NCBI GenBank assembly: GCA_016794785.1
Contig: JAEUHC010000017.1
Coordinates: 1 to 64,000, forward strand
Direction: 5' to 3'
Source of the DNA: Opitutaceae bacterium
Lineage (GTDB): Bacteria > Verrucomicrobiota > Verrucomicrobiia > Opitutales > Opitutaceae
Length of the DNA: 64,000 nucleotides
This document shows, in pieces, positions 45,671-54,848 of this stretch; positions within the stretch are counted from its first letter, which is position 1, and the number at the start of each line of letters is the position of its first letter. The notes under the pieces are model-generated. The model did no database searches. It was given only the letters and a program-made list of their open reading frames with translations, and was not told where the DNA came from. A program made the position numbers and the translations under genes.

Positions 45671-45730
45671 TGTGGGAGCGAGCTTGCTCGCGACTCGGGT
45701 GCCCCTGTCGCGAGCAAGCTCGCTCCCACA
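45671..45730. repeat. REP-like element with perfect 24-bp arms, second copy
   Basis: Arms 45671-45694 and 45707-45730 are perfect complements separated by 12 bases. The arms are identical to those at 13009-13069. It ends 28 bases before plsY. Confidence 0.9.
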
Positions 45731-45758
45731 AGAGAAGGCTCAGCATAGGTCGAACGCC

Positions 45759-46409
45759 ATGCTCATCCCGCTCCTCATCGCCGCCGTCGTGGGATACCTG
45801 CTGGGCTCGCTGCCCTTCGGGTATCTCGTCGCGCGCGCGAAGGGCGTGAACATCTTCGAGGTCGGGAGCAAAAACCCCGGCGCGACCAATGTGCGCCGCG
45901 CGTTGGGACACGGAGCGGGGAATGTGGTGCTGGTGCTGGACATCGTGAAAGGTGCGTTGGCGGTGGGATTGTTTCCGCTCCTCCATCTGGTGGGCCCCCA
46001 GTATTGCCCCGTCGACGCCGATGGTCTGCTCATCCTCAAGATGACCGGCCTCGTCGCCGCCATCCTCGGCCACAGCTTTTCCTGCTTCACCAAATTCCGC
46101 GGTGGCAAAAGTGTCGCGACTGGTGCCGGCGGTTTCGCCGTCCTGTTCCCGCTCGGCATGGCGATCGCGCTCGGCGTGTTTCTCCTGACGCTCGCGATTT
46201 CCCGCTACGTCTCGCTCAGCTCGATGCTGGGCGCCGCGTCGCTGCCGTTTGCGGCCTTCGCGTTTAAGGCCGGCTCGCCGATGATTTCCATTTCGGCGAT
46301 GATCGCGGCTTTCGTGATTTACCGTCACCGCGCCAATCTCATGCGCATCCGCGCCGGCACGGAGTCCAAAGTCGGCCAGAAAAAAGCCGCACCTCCCTCA
46401 TCTTCATGA
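45759..46409 (+). CDS. plsY: Glycerol-3-phosphate acyltransferase PlsY
   Basis: This 216-residue membrane enzyme transfers the acyl group from acyl-phosphate to glycerol-3-phosphate in the first step of phospholipid synthesis. Motifs: GYLLGSLPFGYLVAR, GSKNPGATNVRRALG, and the glycine-rich LGHSFSCFTKFRGGKSVATG. About five spans match PlsY. The ATG at 45759 follows the REP-like element; the frame opens inside the repeat at 45672 but that start is artefactual. The stop overlaps hom as ATGA. Confidence 0.96.
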   Translation: MLIPLLIAAVVGYLLGSLPFGYLVARAKGVNIFEVGSKNPGATNVRRALGHGAGNVVLVLDIVKGALAVGLFPLLHLVGPQYCPVDADGLLILKMTGLVAAILGHSFSCFTKFRGGKSVATGAGGFAVLFPLGMAIALGVFLLTLAISRYVSLSSMLGAASLPFAAFAFKAGSPMISISAMIAAFVIYRHRANLMRIRAGTESKVGQKKAAPPSSS

Positions 46410-47728
46410 GCGTTCCTTCCACTCTCAACATCGGCCTTTGCGGCTTCGGCACCGTCGGGCAGGGCGTGTGGCAGCACCTTGCTTCGCACCGCGCCGAACT
46501 TGAGGCGCGCCTGGGTGTGACGCTCAACCTCGCGCGTGCCTCCGTGCGCGACTTGAAGAAGAAGCGCGACGTGAAGGTCCCCGCGCGTGTGCTCACCACC
46601 GACCCGCTCGCCATCGCGCGCGATCCTTCGATCCACATCGTGTGCGAACTGATGGGCGGCACCACGCTCGCGCGTCAGGTCACCCTCGCGGCGCTCCGGC
46701 GCGGCGCGGTTGTCGTCTCCGCCAACAAGGCGCTCATCTGCGAGCACGGTCCCGAGATCATCGAGGCGGCGCAGAAGCACGGCGGGCATTTCTTTTTCGA
46801 GGCCTCCGTCGCCGGTGGCATCCCGATCATCAAGGCCCTGCGCGAGGGGCTTGTCGCCAACCGCTTCACGCGAATCTACGGCATCCTCAACGGCACGTGT
46901 AACTACATCCTCACGCAGATGGAGGAGCACGACGCGCCCTATGCCGCCGTGCTCTCCGAGGCCAAGCGTCTGGGCTACGCCGAGGCCGACGAGTCGCTCG
47001 ATGTCGATGGCTGGGACACCGCCCACAAGGCCAGCGTGCTCGCCTGGCTCGCGCACGGCGTGTGGGTGAAGACCGACCAAATGATCGTCGAGGGCATCTC
47101 GCGCATCACGCCCGCCGATTTCAAGACCGCCGCCACCCTCGGCTTCGGGATCAAACTCCTCGCCGTCATCACGCGCGACTTCGCGAAGAACGAACTCTCC
47201 GTGCGCGTGCATCCCACGCTGCTGCCCGCGGGCAACGTCGTCGCCAACGTCAGCGGCGTGTTCAATGCCATTTCGGTCACGGGCGATGTGGTCGGCACCA
47301 CGTTCTACAGCGGCCGCGGCGCCGGGCGCGACGCCACGGCGAGCGCGGTCATCAGCGACATCGCCGACGCCGCGTCGCTGCTCAAGCATGGGAAGGGCGG
47401 CCACCTGCTCGGCGAAATCACGGCGACCCCGCGCGTCTCGTGCCGCCTCGCGCCGCCCGAGCACATCCGCTCGCGCTACTACCTCCGCCTCACCGTGCGC
47501 GATCAGCCCGGCGTGCTCGCGCGCGTCGCCTCCGTGATGGCGAAGCACAAGGTCAGCATCGCGAGCGTCATCCAGGGCCCAGCCGATGAGCCTGCCGCGG
47601 CGTCCCTCGTCCTCACGACGCACGAGAGCGACGAGCGCTCGATGAGCGCCACGCTCAAGCAACTCAAGGCCCTCGCCGCCGTGCTCGACGAGCCGGTGCT
47701 GCTGCGCATCGGGGATTTTGAAAGATAG
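46406..47728 (+). CDS. hom: Homoserine dehydrogenase
   Basis: This 440-residue enzyme reduces aspartate semialdehyde to homoserine. It shows the Rossmann motif LCGFGTVGQGVWQHL, ANKALICEHG, the catalytic and substrate region FEASVAGGIPIIKALREG with ILNGTCNYILTQM, and ADESLDVDGWDTAHK. The C-terminal ACT domain (YLRLTVRDQPGVLARVASVM) suggests feedback inhibition by threonine. It is coupled to plsY by ATGA and lies 112 bases before lysC, with a palindromic repeat between. Confidence 0.97.
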   Translation: MSVPSTLNIGLCGFGTVGQGVWQHLASHRAELEARLGVTLNLARASVRDLKKKRDVKVPARVLTTDPLAIARDPSIHIVCELMGGTTLARQVTLAALRRGAVVVSANKALICEHGPEIIEAAQKHGGHFFFEASVAGGIPIIKALREGLVANRFTRIYGILNGTCNYILTQMEEHDAPYAAVLSEAKRLGYAEADESLDVDGWDTAHKASVLAWLAHGVWVKTDQMIVEGISRITPADFKTAATLGFGIKLLAVITRDFAKNELSVRVHPTLLPAGNVVANVSGVFNAISVTGDVVGTTFYSGRGAGRDATASAVISDIADAASLLKHGKGGHLLGEITATPRVSCRLAPPEHIRSRYYLRLTVRDQPGVLARVASVMAKHKVSIASVIQGPADEPAAASLVLTTHESDERSMSATLKQLKALAAVLDEPVLLRIGDFER

Positions 47729-47730
47729 AA

Positions 47731-47834
47731 AAGTTGAGAGCTGAGTGCTGAGAGTTGAGAGGCCCCACCTCCAATCTCCCAAACACCGCTCTCACCCCCG
47801 GCACTCTCAACCCTCCAATCTCAGCTCCCAACTT
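47731..47834. repeat. GAGAGCTGAG-type inverted repeat between hom and lysC
   Basis: AAGTTGAGAGCTGAG at 47731-47745 pairs with CTCAGCTCCCAACTT at 47820-47834, 14 of 15 positions matching. Further GAGTGCTGAGAGTTGAG / CACTCTCAA complementarity lies inside. It is a dispersed repeat of the AAGTTGAGAG type and ends six bases before the lysC start. Confidence 0.7.
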
Positions 47835-47840
47835 CAGCCA

Positions 47841-49055
47841 ATGGCCCGCATCGTCCAAAAATATGGCGGCACCTCCGTCGGTGACGTCGATCGCATCAAG
47901 AATGTCGCGAACCGCATCAAGTCGGCTCGCGAGGCCGGCCACGAGCTGGTGATCGTCGTCTCCGCCCGCTCCGGCGTGACCAACGAGCTCATCGCCCGGG
48001 CCAAATCCATCCACGCGAGCCCGCCCGACCGCGAACTCGACCAGCTCGTTTCCATCGGCGAGCAGGAAACCATCGCGCTCACCGCCATCGCGCTCGACGC
48101 CATCGGCGTCCCGGCCAAGAGCTACACCGGCGCGCAGGCCGGCATCACGACCGACAAAGTCTACACCAAGGCCAAAATCACCGGCATCGACGGCAAATCC
48201 ATCGAGAAGGACCTCAAGGCCGGCAAGGTGGTGATCGTCGCCGGCTTCCAGGGTATCGACGACGAGGGCCAGGTCACCACGCTCGGCCGCGGCGGCTCCG
48301 ACCTCACCGCCATCGCGCTCGCCGCCGCCGTGAAGGCCGACAAGTGCGAGATCTACACCGATGTGGACGGCGTTTACACCGCCGACCCGCGCGTCGTGAA
48401 GGATGCGAAGAAGCTCCAGGAAATCTCCTACGACGAGATGCTTGAGCTCGCCTCGCTCGGCTCGAAGGTCATGCAGACCCGCTCCGTCGAGTTCGCCTCG
48501 AAATACAACGTCGTTTTTGAAGTCCGCTCCTCTTTCAACACCAACCCAGGAACCATCGTGAAACAAGAAGTCGCCTACATGGAAAAGGTCGTCGTCCGCG
48601 GCGTCGCCGTGGACAAGGACCAAGCCAAGGTCGTCGTGAGCCGCATCGCCGACAAGCCCGGCACCGCCGCCCAGGTCTTCCGCGCCCTCGCCGACGCGAA
48701 CATCAACGTCGACATGATCGTGCAGAACGTCGGCCACGACGGCGTGGCCAACCTCACCTTCACCGTGCCGCAGAGTGAGACGCTCAAGGCCGAGAAGGCG
48801 CTCGCCCCCGTGCTCAAGGCCGTGGGCGGCACCGTCACGCTCGACGACAAGATCGCGAAGCTCTCGGTCGTGGGCGTGGGCATGCGCACGCACAGCGGCG
48901 TGGCCTCGACCCTCTTCACTGCGCTGGCCGACGCCGGCATCAACCTCGAGCTCATCAGCACCTCCGAGATCAAGATCTCCGTCGTAATCGCCAAGGACAA
49001 GGCCGACGACGCCGCACGCGCGGCGCACAAGGCGTTCGCTTTGGAGAAGCTCTGA
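47841..49055 (+). CDS. lysC: Aspartate kinase
   Basis: This 404-residue enzyme phosphorylates aspartate, the entry to lysine, methionine and threonine synthesis. It begins MARIVQKYGGTSVGDVDRI, with LGRGGSDLTAIALAAA and the linker TDVDGVYTADPRVV. Two ACT domains follow (DKPGTAAQVFRALADANINV and VGVGMRTHSGVASTLFTALA). An internal ATG at 48579 (MEKVVVRGVAVDKDQAK) sits exactly where Gram-positive lysC genes start their separate beta subunit. The ATG at 47841 is fixed by the KYGGTS motif. Confidence 0.97.
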   Translation: MARIVQKYGGTSVGDVDRIKNVANRIKSAREAGHELVIVVSARSGVTNELIARAKSIHASPPDRELDQLVSIGEQETIALTAIALDAIGVPAKSYTGAQAGITTDKVYTKAKITGIDGKSIEKDLKAGKVVIVAGFQGIDDEGQVTTLGRGGSDLTAIALAAAVKADKCEIYTDVDGVYTADPRVVKDAKKLQEISYDEMLELASLGSKVMQTRSVEFASKYNVVFEVRSSFNTNPGTIVKQEVAYMEKVVVRGVAVDKDQAKVVVSRIADKPGTAAQVFRALADANINVDMIVQNVGHDGVANLTFTVPQSETLKAEKALAPVLKAVGGTVTLDDKIAKLSVVGVGMRTHSGVASTLFTALADAGINLELISTSEIKISVVIAKDKADDAARAAHKAFALEKL

Positions 49056-49059
49056 TATA

Positions 49060-49150
49060 GAGACACAGAGGTCACGAAGGAGGCATAGAGATCACAGAAA
49101 CATTTCCTCTGTGCCCTCGGTTCGGTCCTCTGTGAACTCTGTGACGAAGG
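49060..49150. repeat. CACAGAGG-type repeat cluster between lysC and thrC
   Basis: CACAGAGG at 49064-49071 pairs with CCTCTGTG at 49106-49113 and again at 49127-49134, and near-copies GTCACGAAGG and GTGACGAAGG flank the unit. The last copy places GAAGG four bases before the thrC ATG, so the repeat appears to supply the ribosome-binding site. Confidence 0.6.
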
Positions 49151-49154
49151 CTTG

Positions 49155-50522
49155 ATGAAATTCATTTCTACAAGAGGACAAACTCCCGCCCTCGGCTTCT
49201 CCGATGCCGTTGCCACCGGCCTCGCGCCCGATGGCGGGCTCTACCTGCCGGAGCAGTTGCCCGACCTCTCCGGCAAGCTCGCCGCGTTCGAGCGCTGCGG
49301 TTCCTACGCCGAGCTGTGCTTCGAGTTCCTGCGCGTCTTCGCGACTGATATCCCGCCGGACACATTGCGCGCGCTGATCAACGCGAGTTACACCAAGTTT
49401 TCCGATCCCGCGATCGCACCGCTCAAGCCGCTCGGTAAAAACCTCTACGTCCTCGAGCTCTTCCACGGGCCCACGCTCGCGTTCAAGGACTTCGCGCTCC
49501 AGCTCCTCGGCTATCTCTACGCGCATCAGTGCCAGGTGAGGAAGCAGACCATCAACGTCCTCGGCGCCACCTCCGGCGACACGGGCGCGGCGGCGATTCA
49601 CGGACTGCTCGGCAAACCGGGCACCGCGATTTTCATCCTCTATCCCGATGGCCGCGTGTCGCCACTCCAGGAGCGGCAGATGACCTGCACGGGCGCGGAC
49701 AACGTCTTCGCCCTCGCGGTGGACGGCACCTTCGATGACGCGCAGACCGCACTGAAGGAAGTCTTCGGCGATCAGGATTTCCGCACGCGGCACCGGCTCT
49801 CCGCCGTCAATTCCATCAATCTCGCGCGCGTGCTGGCGCAGTGCGTTTACTACCTGCACGCGTGGCTGAAGCTGCCCGCGAGCGAGCGCGGCAACGTCGA
49901 GTTCGTGGTGCCGACGGGCAATTTCGGCAACGTGCTCGCCGGTTGGATGCTCCAGAAAATGGGCGTGCCGATCCGCGGCTTTCGCGTCGCGACCAACCAG
50001 AACGACATCCTTTTCCGGCTCTTCACGACCGGCGAGTATCGCGTCGGCGACGTGCATCCGAGCCTCGCCCCGTCGATGGACATCCAGGTCGCGTCGAATT
50101 TCGAGCGCTTCATCTGGTTCGCCGTCGGCCGCGACGCCGCCAAGGTCCGCGCCGTGATGGACACCTTCAAGCAGACGGGCGCCTACAAGTTCGATAATTT
50201 CAACCGCGACACTTTCAGCGCCTCACGCACGACCGACGCCGAGATCGCCAGCATCATCACGCGCGTCCACCGCGAGCACGGCTACGTCTGCGACCCGCAC
50301 ACCGCCTGCGGTTTCAAGGATCTCAACCCCGACCGCTTGAACGTCGTCCTCGCGACCGCAAGCCCCGCCAAGTTCCCCGACACGATCCAAGCCGCCATCG
50401 GCCTCGAGCCCACGCACCCGAGCCTCGAAGCGCTGAAGTCGAAGCCCATCGTGAAGCACCGGATCAAAGCGACGCCGGATGCGATCCGGGCGTTTATCGA
50501 CGCGCGGGCGGTGCGAGCGTGA
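49155..50522 (+). CDS. thrC: Threonine synthase
   Basis: This 455-residue PLP enzyme converts O-phosphohomoserine to threonine. Motifs: MKFISTRGQTPALGFSDAVA, the PLP-lysine loop FHGPTLAFKDFALQLLG, NVLGATSGDTGAAA, and the phosphate-binding VPTGNFGNVLAGW. Length and the N-terminal TRG motif match the type II (E. coli/yeast-like) enzymes. It closes the hom-lysC-thrC cluster; thrB is absent from the window. The start is the ATG at 49155 after a GAAGG ribosome-binding site. Confidence 0.97.
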   Translation: MKFISTRGQTPALGFSDAVATGLAPDGGLYLPEQLPDLSGKLAAFERCGSYAELCFEFLRVFATDIPPDTLRALINASYTKFSDPAIAPLKPLGKNLYVLELFHGPTLAFKDFALQLLGYLYAHQCQVRKQTINVLGATSGDTGAAAIHGLLGKPGTAIFILYPDGRVSPLQERQMTCTGADNVFALAVDGTFDDAQTALKEVFGDQDFRTRHRLSAVNSINLARVLAQCVYYLHAWLKLPASERGNVEFVVPTGNFGNVLAGWMLQKMGVPIRGFRVATNQNDILFRLFTTGEYRVGDVHPSLAPSMDIQVASNFERFIWFAVGRDAAKVRAVMDTFKQTGAYKFDNFNRDTFSASRTTDAEIASIITRVHREHGYVCDPHTACGFKDLNPDRLNVVLATASPAKFPDTIQAAIGLEPTHPSLEALKSKPIVKHRIKATPDAIRAFIDARAVRA

Positions 50523-50631
50523 TGGTTTGGCCGGGAAAGCGCGTCGGGGCAGCAACGCGCTCACCTCAAGCGCCGAACTGCTTCGCTAAATATCCGATTC
50601 TCTTTTCCCCGCCGCTGCCCACGTTCGCGCG

Positions 50632-53600
50632 ATGATTCGCTCACGCCTTGGTTTGTTTTTCGCGGGCCTTGCCGTCGCCGGAGCGGCGACGTGGGTCTGG
50701 GCCAATCCCTACCAGTCGCGGCTCGATCGCGAATACAAGTCGCTTTCCAACGCCATCTCGCGGGCCTACACGCCACCGCCTCCACGGCCGACCCGGTCCT
50801 ACACGCCGCCGTCCTACTCTTCGTCACGCTCAAGTTACTCCTCCGGCTCCCGGTCTTCGTCGTCCTACTCGTCGCGCAGCTCCACGCCGCCGGTGAGCAC
50901 CTCGTCGTATGCGCAGACGTCGCGGCGGCTGGAGCAGGAACGGAAGGCTGCACAGGATGCCTTCGCGGCCGCGCAGAGGAAGAAATCGTCGGTCAGCTCC
51001 GCGGCGAGGAAATCGGTGCCTGCAACAAAAAGCGTCCCGCGATCCGCCGTCATAGTGAATTCCGGGCCGAGCCAAGCCGAACTGCGGGAGCGCTGGCTCA
51101 ACGGGCCCACCTACACGGCCTCCGCCTGGGCTGCGTTGCGGACGGAGACCAACGGCAAGGCCCCGCTCGTCGCGCCGCCTCGTCGCGCGATGGAGTCGCG
51201 ACGCGCCGAGTTCGCTTATTTCCTCGGCGTGGTGCGCGCCAACCCCACGCAGACGCCCTGGGAAAATCTCCGGCTCGCCGAGATGTGCCTGTTGTTTCAA
51301 GGCGAGGGCGCGGAACCGAGCCGTGCTTTCGACTTCTTCTCGAAGTCGAACCCGTCGTGGCCCGAGGTGCAGCTCGGACTCGGGCTCTGCCACTTGCGGG
51401 GCTACGGCGTCACGCCGGACCCCGCCAAGGCGCGCACGCACCTCGAGGCAGCGGCCGTGGAGGCACCCGCGGCCAAGACCCGATACACCGGCGGCGGCGA
51501 GGCGTTTCGCGACATCACCTACCTGGCCCGGCGCGAACTCGCCGTCGCTTACGATCTCGGGCAGGGCTTGCCGGCGGACGCGGCGCTCGCGTTGCAATGG
51601 TATGGCAGCGCGGAGAACCGCACCCTGATGACGCGCGACTATAACGAGATTCGCGCACTGCGCGTGGAGTTTTGGAAACGGCAGAGCGGCCGCGCCCGCG
51701 CGCTCGCGGAGCAGGAGTTTGTCAGGGCCCGTGGGGGCGACGCAGCCCCGCGTTCCACGTCGTTGTTCCAAGACTTGGTGGCCTCAGGTGATGCGCAGGC
51801 GCTCCATGATCTCGGCGAGTTTGTGGACATCAGGGATGTGCGCGGACAGGAAATTGCCCGTGGCCGCGTGGGCCTCCCTTACTTCCTCGCCGCGGCCAAG
51901 CTCGGGCACGAGCCGGCCGCGCGCGCATTTTTCTCCCCCGCGAAAAACGGCTCCAACACTCGCGACCTCGACGGTGATCCGGCTTGGAGGGAGCACGGCG
52001 ATTTCGTGCGCGAACAGTGGCCCGCTTGGGAAAAGAAATGGCTGGCTGCCGCGCAGGCAGGCGACGCATCCGCGCATGTCCCTCTCGCATTTCACTACTC
52101 CGGGGCGCGCGGCAACCCGCCCAATCTCGAACTCGCGCAGCGCCACGCCGCCGCGCTGCCGGCGACGACGCCACCCGCCCAACGGGCCGCGATAACCGGA
52201 GCCATCGCCTTGCATCACGCACGTGAAGGCGAGGCGTGGGTGAAGACACTCTGGGCCAAACTGGGCGCGACCGCCCAGACGATCGATCTCAACCGCCTCA
52301 AGACTCCGGCCGATCCGGAGCGCGGCGCGGCATTGCGGGAAGAGGGCATCACTCTTGCCTCCACGGATCTGAAGCAGGCGCGGGATCGGTGGCGCGACGC
52401 GGCGGCGATCGGCGATTTGCCCGCGCAGGTCCATCTGCATCTCTACGCCAAGCGCAACCGGATCCACCTGGGCGACTATTACAAATCGCTGCAAGCGCGC
52501 CTCGAGGCCGCGGCCAACGCCGGCGACCCAGGTGCGATGGCGGTGCTCTCTGTCGTGCTCGACGGCAGCTATAACAGCACTCTCAGTTTTCCCACTGCGA
52601 TCTATGCGCTGGGGCAGGAATGGCGCGGCAAGGCGATCACGCACGCGCCGCGCCGCGCGCAATGGCTCGAGGTGGCGAAGAACACCGCGCTGAGCGACGC
52701 GCACTGCGCTGAGGTTCGCGCGGCCGTCCTGGTGGAAAACGAGGCGTGGCACGCGCGCGCACGCACATGGGGTCTCACGGGCCAGCAGGTGATGGCCGAA
52801 CTGACGGTGAGCGAGGAGGAGCTGCGGACCGTGGACGGGATGCGCGCGCAATTCGTCGCGCTCGCCGGCACGGCCCGGCAGGTGGCCGAACAGCTGGCGC
52901 TCTGGGAAACGACCGTCGATGCGCGGGATTTTGATCCCGAGGCCGATGCGCGCTACCTCCAGGGCCACCAAGCGTGGCGCGGAGCCGATGAGGACGAGCG
53001 CGATCTAGCGCAGGCGGTCGACTATTTTTCGCAGAGCGCAGGGCTCGGGCAGCCGATGGCGCCGCTCGTCTTCGCATATTTCTTCGGCAGCGGGCATGGC
53101 GGCTTTCCCAAGGATGCCGATCTGAGCCGGCGGTTCCGCAGGCTGTGCGATGCGCGCCTCAGCGCGCTGGCCGAGACGGGCGATACGTGGGCGCAGACGA
53201 TTCTCGGCGACATGCTCGTCGCCAAGCCAGACGATGACACGGACAACGCATTGAACCCCGGCTTGTTTGAGTGGCTTCCGCGCGATTGGGCGCGAGGCAT
53301 GAAATGGCTGGAGGCAGCGGCCATCGAAGGCGCGGTGCTGCCGCGGAATTTCGGCGACTCCAGCGGGCAGACCGTGGCGTTTTACGTGAGCAACCGTCAC
53401 TACGACGCCGAGGACAAGGTGGCGCATGCCCGCTGGAAGCTAATCGACGAACTCTATCGCCGAATCGACCCGACCGACGAGAAGAATGCCAAGGAATGGG
53501 CCGACGCTCTGATGCAGGCGCGGGGCGTGCTCGCGGAAAGCGCCGCGACGACACTGGCCCGGATGAAGCTGGACCAAGCGGTCGAGGACGCCGAAGGCGA

Positions 53601-53973
53601 TGGCGGATTTGTCGCCGCGCGACGGCAGCGCGCTCTCTCGCATCACGCCGCCGGCCTGCACGCCCATGCGTTTTCCGACGCTGATATCGCCACAAGCATC
53701 GCGCCGACCGACGCCTCACTCTGGAGGCTTCTTGCGCAAATCCAGCAGAGCCGCGGCGAAGCCGCCGACGTCGCTGTGTGCCTTAGTCTCGCGCAGGCCT
53801 TGGAAAAGGAAGCGGCCGCTCCGGCGCGATTCGAGGCGAGCTTCGCGAAGCTCGATCAAGAAAGGCAAGGCGACATCCGTGATCGACTGGAGGAAGCGGT
53901 CAAGGCGCACCCCGACATCGCGGTGATGAAAGACCTGCACGCCCGCGCCGCTAAATTTGAAAAACGGCCGTAG
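50632..53973 (+). CDS. Large exported Sel1/TPR-like repeat protein with Ser/Tyr-rich linker
   Basis: The 1113-residue product has a signal peptide (LGLFFAGLAVAGAATWVWA). A low-complexity linker follows at about residues 45-95 (SYTPPSYSSSRSSYSSGSR), then a basic coiled segment. The remaining 900 residues are alpha-helical Sel1-like units, for example LGLCHLRGYGVTPDPAKARTH, LAVAYDLGQGLPADAALAL and GLGQPMAPLVFAYFFGSGHG. Sel1 proteins are scaffolds for protein complexes; the partner is unknown. It stands alone after thrC and converges with the EEP gene, with a hairpin at its stop. Confidence 0.72.
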   Translation: MIRSRLGLFFAGLAVAGAATWVWANPYQSRLDREYKSLSNAISRAYTPPPPRPTRSYTPPSYSSSRSSYSSGSRSSSSYSSRSSTPPVSTSSYAQTSRRLEQERKAAQDAFAAAQRKKSSVSSAARKSVPATKSVPRSAVIVNSGPSQAELRERWLNGPTYTASAWAALRTETNGKAPLVAPPRRAMESRRAEFAYFLGVVRANPTQTPWENLRLAEMCLLFQGEGAEPSRAFDFFSKSNPSWPEVQLGLGLCHLRGYGVTPDPAKARTHLEAAAVEAPAAKTRYTGGGEAFRDITYLARRELAVAYDLGQGLPADAALALQWYGSAENRTLMTRDYNEIRALRVEFWKRQSGRARALAEQEFVRARGGDAAPRSTSLFQDLVASGDAQALHDLGEFVDIRDVRGQEIARGRVGLPYFLAAAKLGHEPAARAFFSPAKNGSNTRDLDGDPAWREHGDFVREQWPAWEKKWLAAAQAGDASAHVPLAFHYSGARGNPPNLELAQRHAAALPATTPPAQRAAITGAIALHHAREGEAWVKTLWAKLGATAQTIDLNRLKTPADPERGAALREEGITLASTDLKQARDRWRDAAAIGDLPAQVHLHLYAKRNRIHLGDYYKSLQARLEAAANAGDPGAMAVLSVVLDGSYNSTLSFPTAIYALGQEWRGKAITHAPRRAQWLEVAKNTALSDAHCAEVRAAVLVENEAWHARARTWGLTGQQVMAELTVSEEELRTVDGMRAQFVALAGTARQVAEQLALWETTVDARDFDPEADARYLQGHQAWRGADEDERDLAQAVDYFSQSAGLGQPMAPLVFAYFFGSGHGGFPKDADLSRRFRRLCDARLSALAETGDTWAQTILGDMLVAKPDDDTDNALNPGLFEWLPRDWARGMKWLEAAAIEGAVLPRNFGDSSGQTVAFYVSNRHYDAEDKVAHARWKLIDELYRRIDPTDEKNAKEWADALMQARGVLAESAATTLARMKLDQAVEDAEGDGGFVAARRQRALSHHAAGLHAHAFSDADIATSIAPTDASLWRLLAQIQQSRGEAADVAVCLSLAQALEKEAAAPARFEASFAKLDQERQGDIRDRLEEAVKAHPDIAVMKDLHARAAKFEKRP

Positions 53974-53988
53974 CGGTCAGAGACCGCT
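53972..53988. terminator. AGCGGTC-AGA-GACCGCT hairpin between converging genes
   Basis: A 7-bp perfect stem with a 3-base loop begins within the stop codon of the Sel1-like gene and lies 20 bases past the stop of the EEP gene. No U-tract is seen; it may be a remnant of a GTAGC-type repeat. Confidence 0.45.
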
Positions 53989-54007
53989 GCCGGGTAGCAG
54001 GACCTTA

Positions 54008-54778
54008 CTATAGCCGCAGCTCCACGACGATCGGCAAGTGATCCGACGCTTCGGAATGGAGCACGGCCATTTTCACCGGTGTGATCGTGGCAGGGGTGAT
54101 CCAGATGTAGTCGATCCGCTTGCTGGGCTTTTTCACTGGGATCGTGAAGCCGGGTTCCTGGCTTACGGCCGTCCACGCATCAGTGAGAATATCGTGGAGC
54201 GGGGCGATGGACTTGGCGTCGGGTGTGGCGTTGAAATCGCCGACCAAAATCACGGGCATCGCACCCGCGGCGGAGACGATGGCGCGCAGTTCGGTGGCGC
54301 TGTGCTCGCGCTCGGCGGTGTCGCGGCGGGCGTCGAGGTGCGTGTTGAGGAAGAGGACTTCGCGGCCCTGCACGTCGAGGATGAGTTGCTGCACGCCGCG
54401 CTGCTCGCCGTTGGCGAAGGATTTCAGGTGGGTGTTTTTCGCGCGCTTGATGGGGAAGCGCGACAGCACGGCGTTGCCGTAGTCGCCGCCTTGGTGGGCG
54501 ATGTTTTTGTCGAACTGCACGGTGAGGCCGGTGAGCTTGGCCAGTTCGGCCGGGAGGTCGCGGCGCTGCGTGCGCTCGACGCCGCGGTCCACCTCTTGCA
54601 GGCCCACGAGGTCGGCCTTGGCGTCGACGATGACTTGGGCGATGCGCGCGACGTCGAGCTTCCCGTCGAGGCCTTCGGCGTGGTGAATATTGTAGCTCAT
54701 CACGCGGAGCGTCATGGGCGCGGCGGCCGAGGCGGTGGCGACGCAGAGGAGGAGCAGCAGGGGCAGGCGGCGAGTCAT
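54008..54778 (-). CDS. Exported endonuclease/exonuclease/phosphatase (EEP) family protein
   Basis: The 256-residue product has a signal peptide (MTRRLPLLLLLCVATASAAA) and the EEP catalytic series: Asn in VMSYNIHHAEG, Glu in LVGLQEVDRG, NTHLDARRD, VGDFNATPD and the terminal SDHLPIVVEL. Substrates in this superfamily range from DNA to inositol phosphates and sphingomyelin. Export and its place at the end of an operon of glycosidase-like genes argue for an extracellular phosphoester. The start at 54778 begins the signal peptide. Confidence 0.9.
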   Translation of the reverse strand: MTRRLPLLLLLCVATASAAAPMTLRVMSYNIHHAEGLDGKLDVARIAQVIVDAKADLVGLQEVDRGVERTQRRDLPAELAKLTGLTVQFDKNIAHQGGDYGNAVLSRFPIKRAKNTHLKSFANGEQRGVQQLILDVQGREVLFLNTHLDARRDTAEREHSATELRAIVSAAGAMPVILVGDFNATPDAKSIAPLHDILTDAWTAVSQEPGFTIPVKKPSKRIDYIWITPATITPVKMAVLHSEASDHLPIVVELRL

Positions 54779-54848
54779 GCCGCACTGCCTAACGGTTCGA
54801 AGCGCGGGCGAGAAGGGGAATATGTCGCCCGCGCGGATAGTCAGCCGT

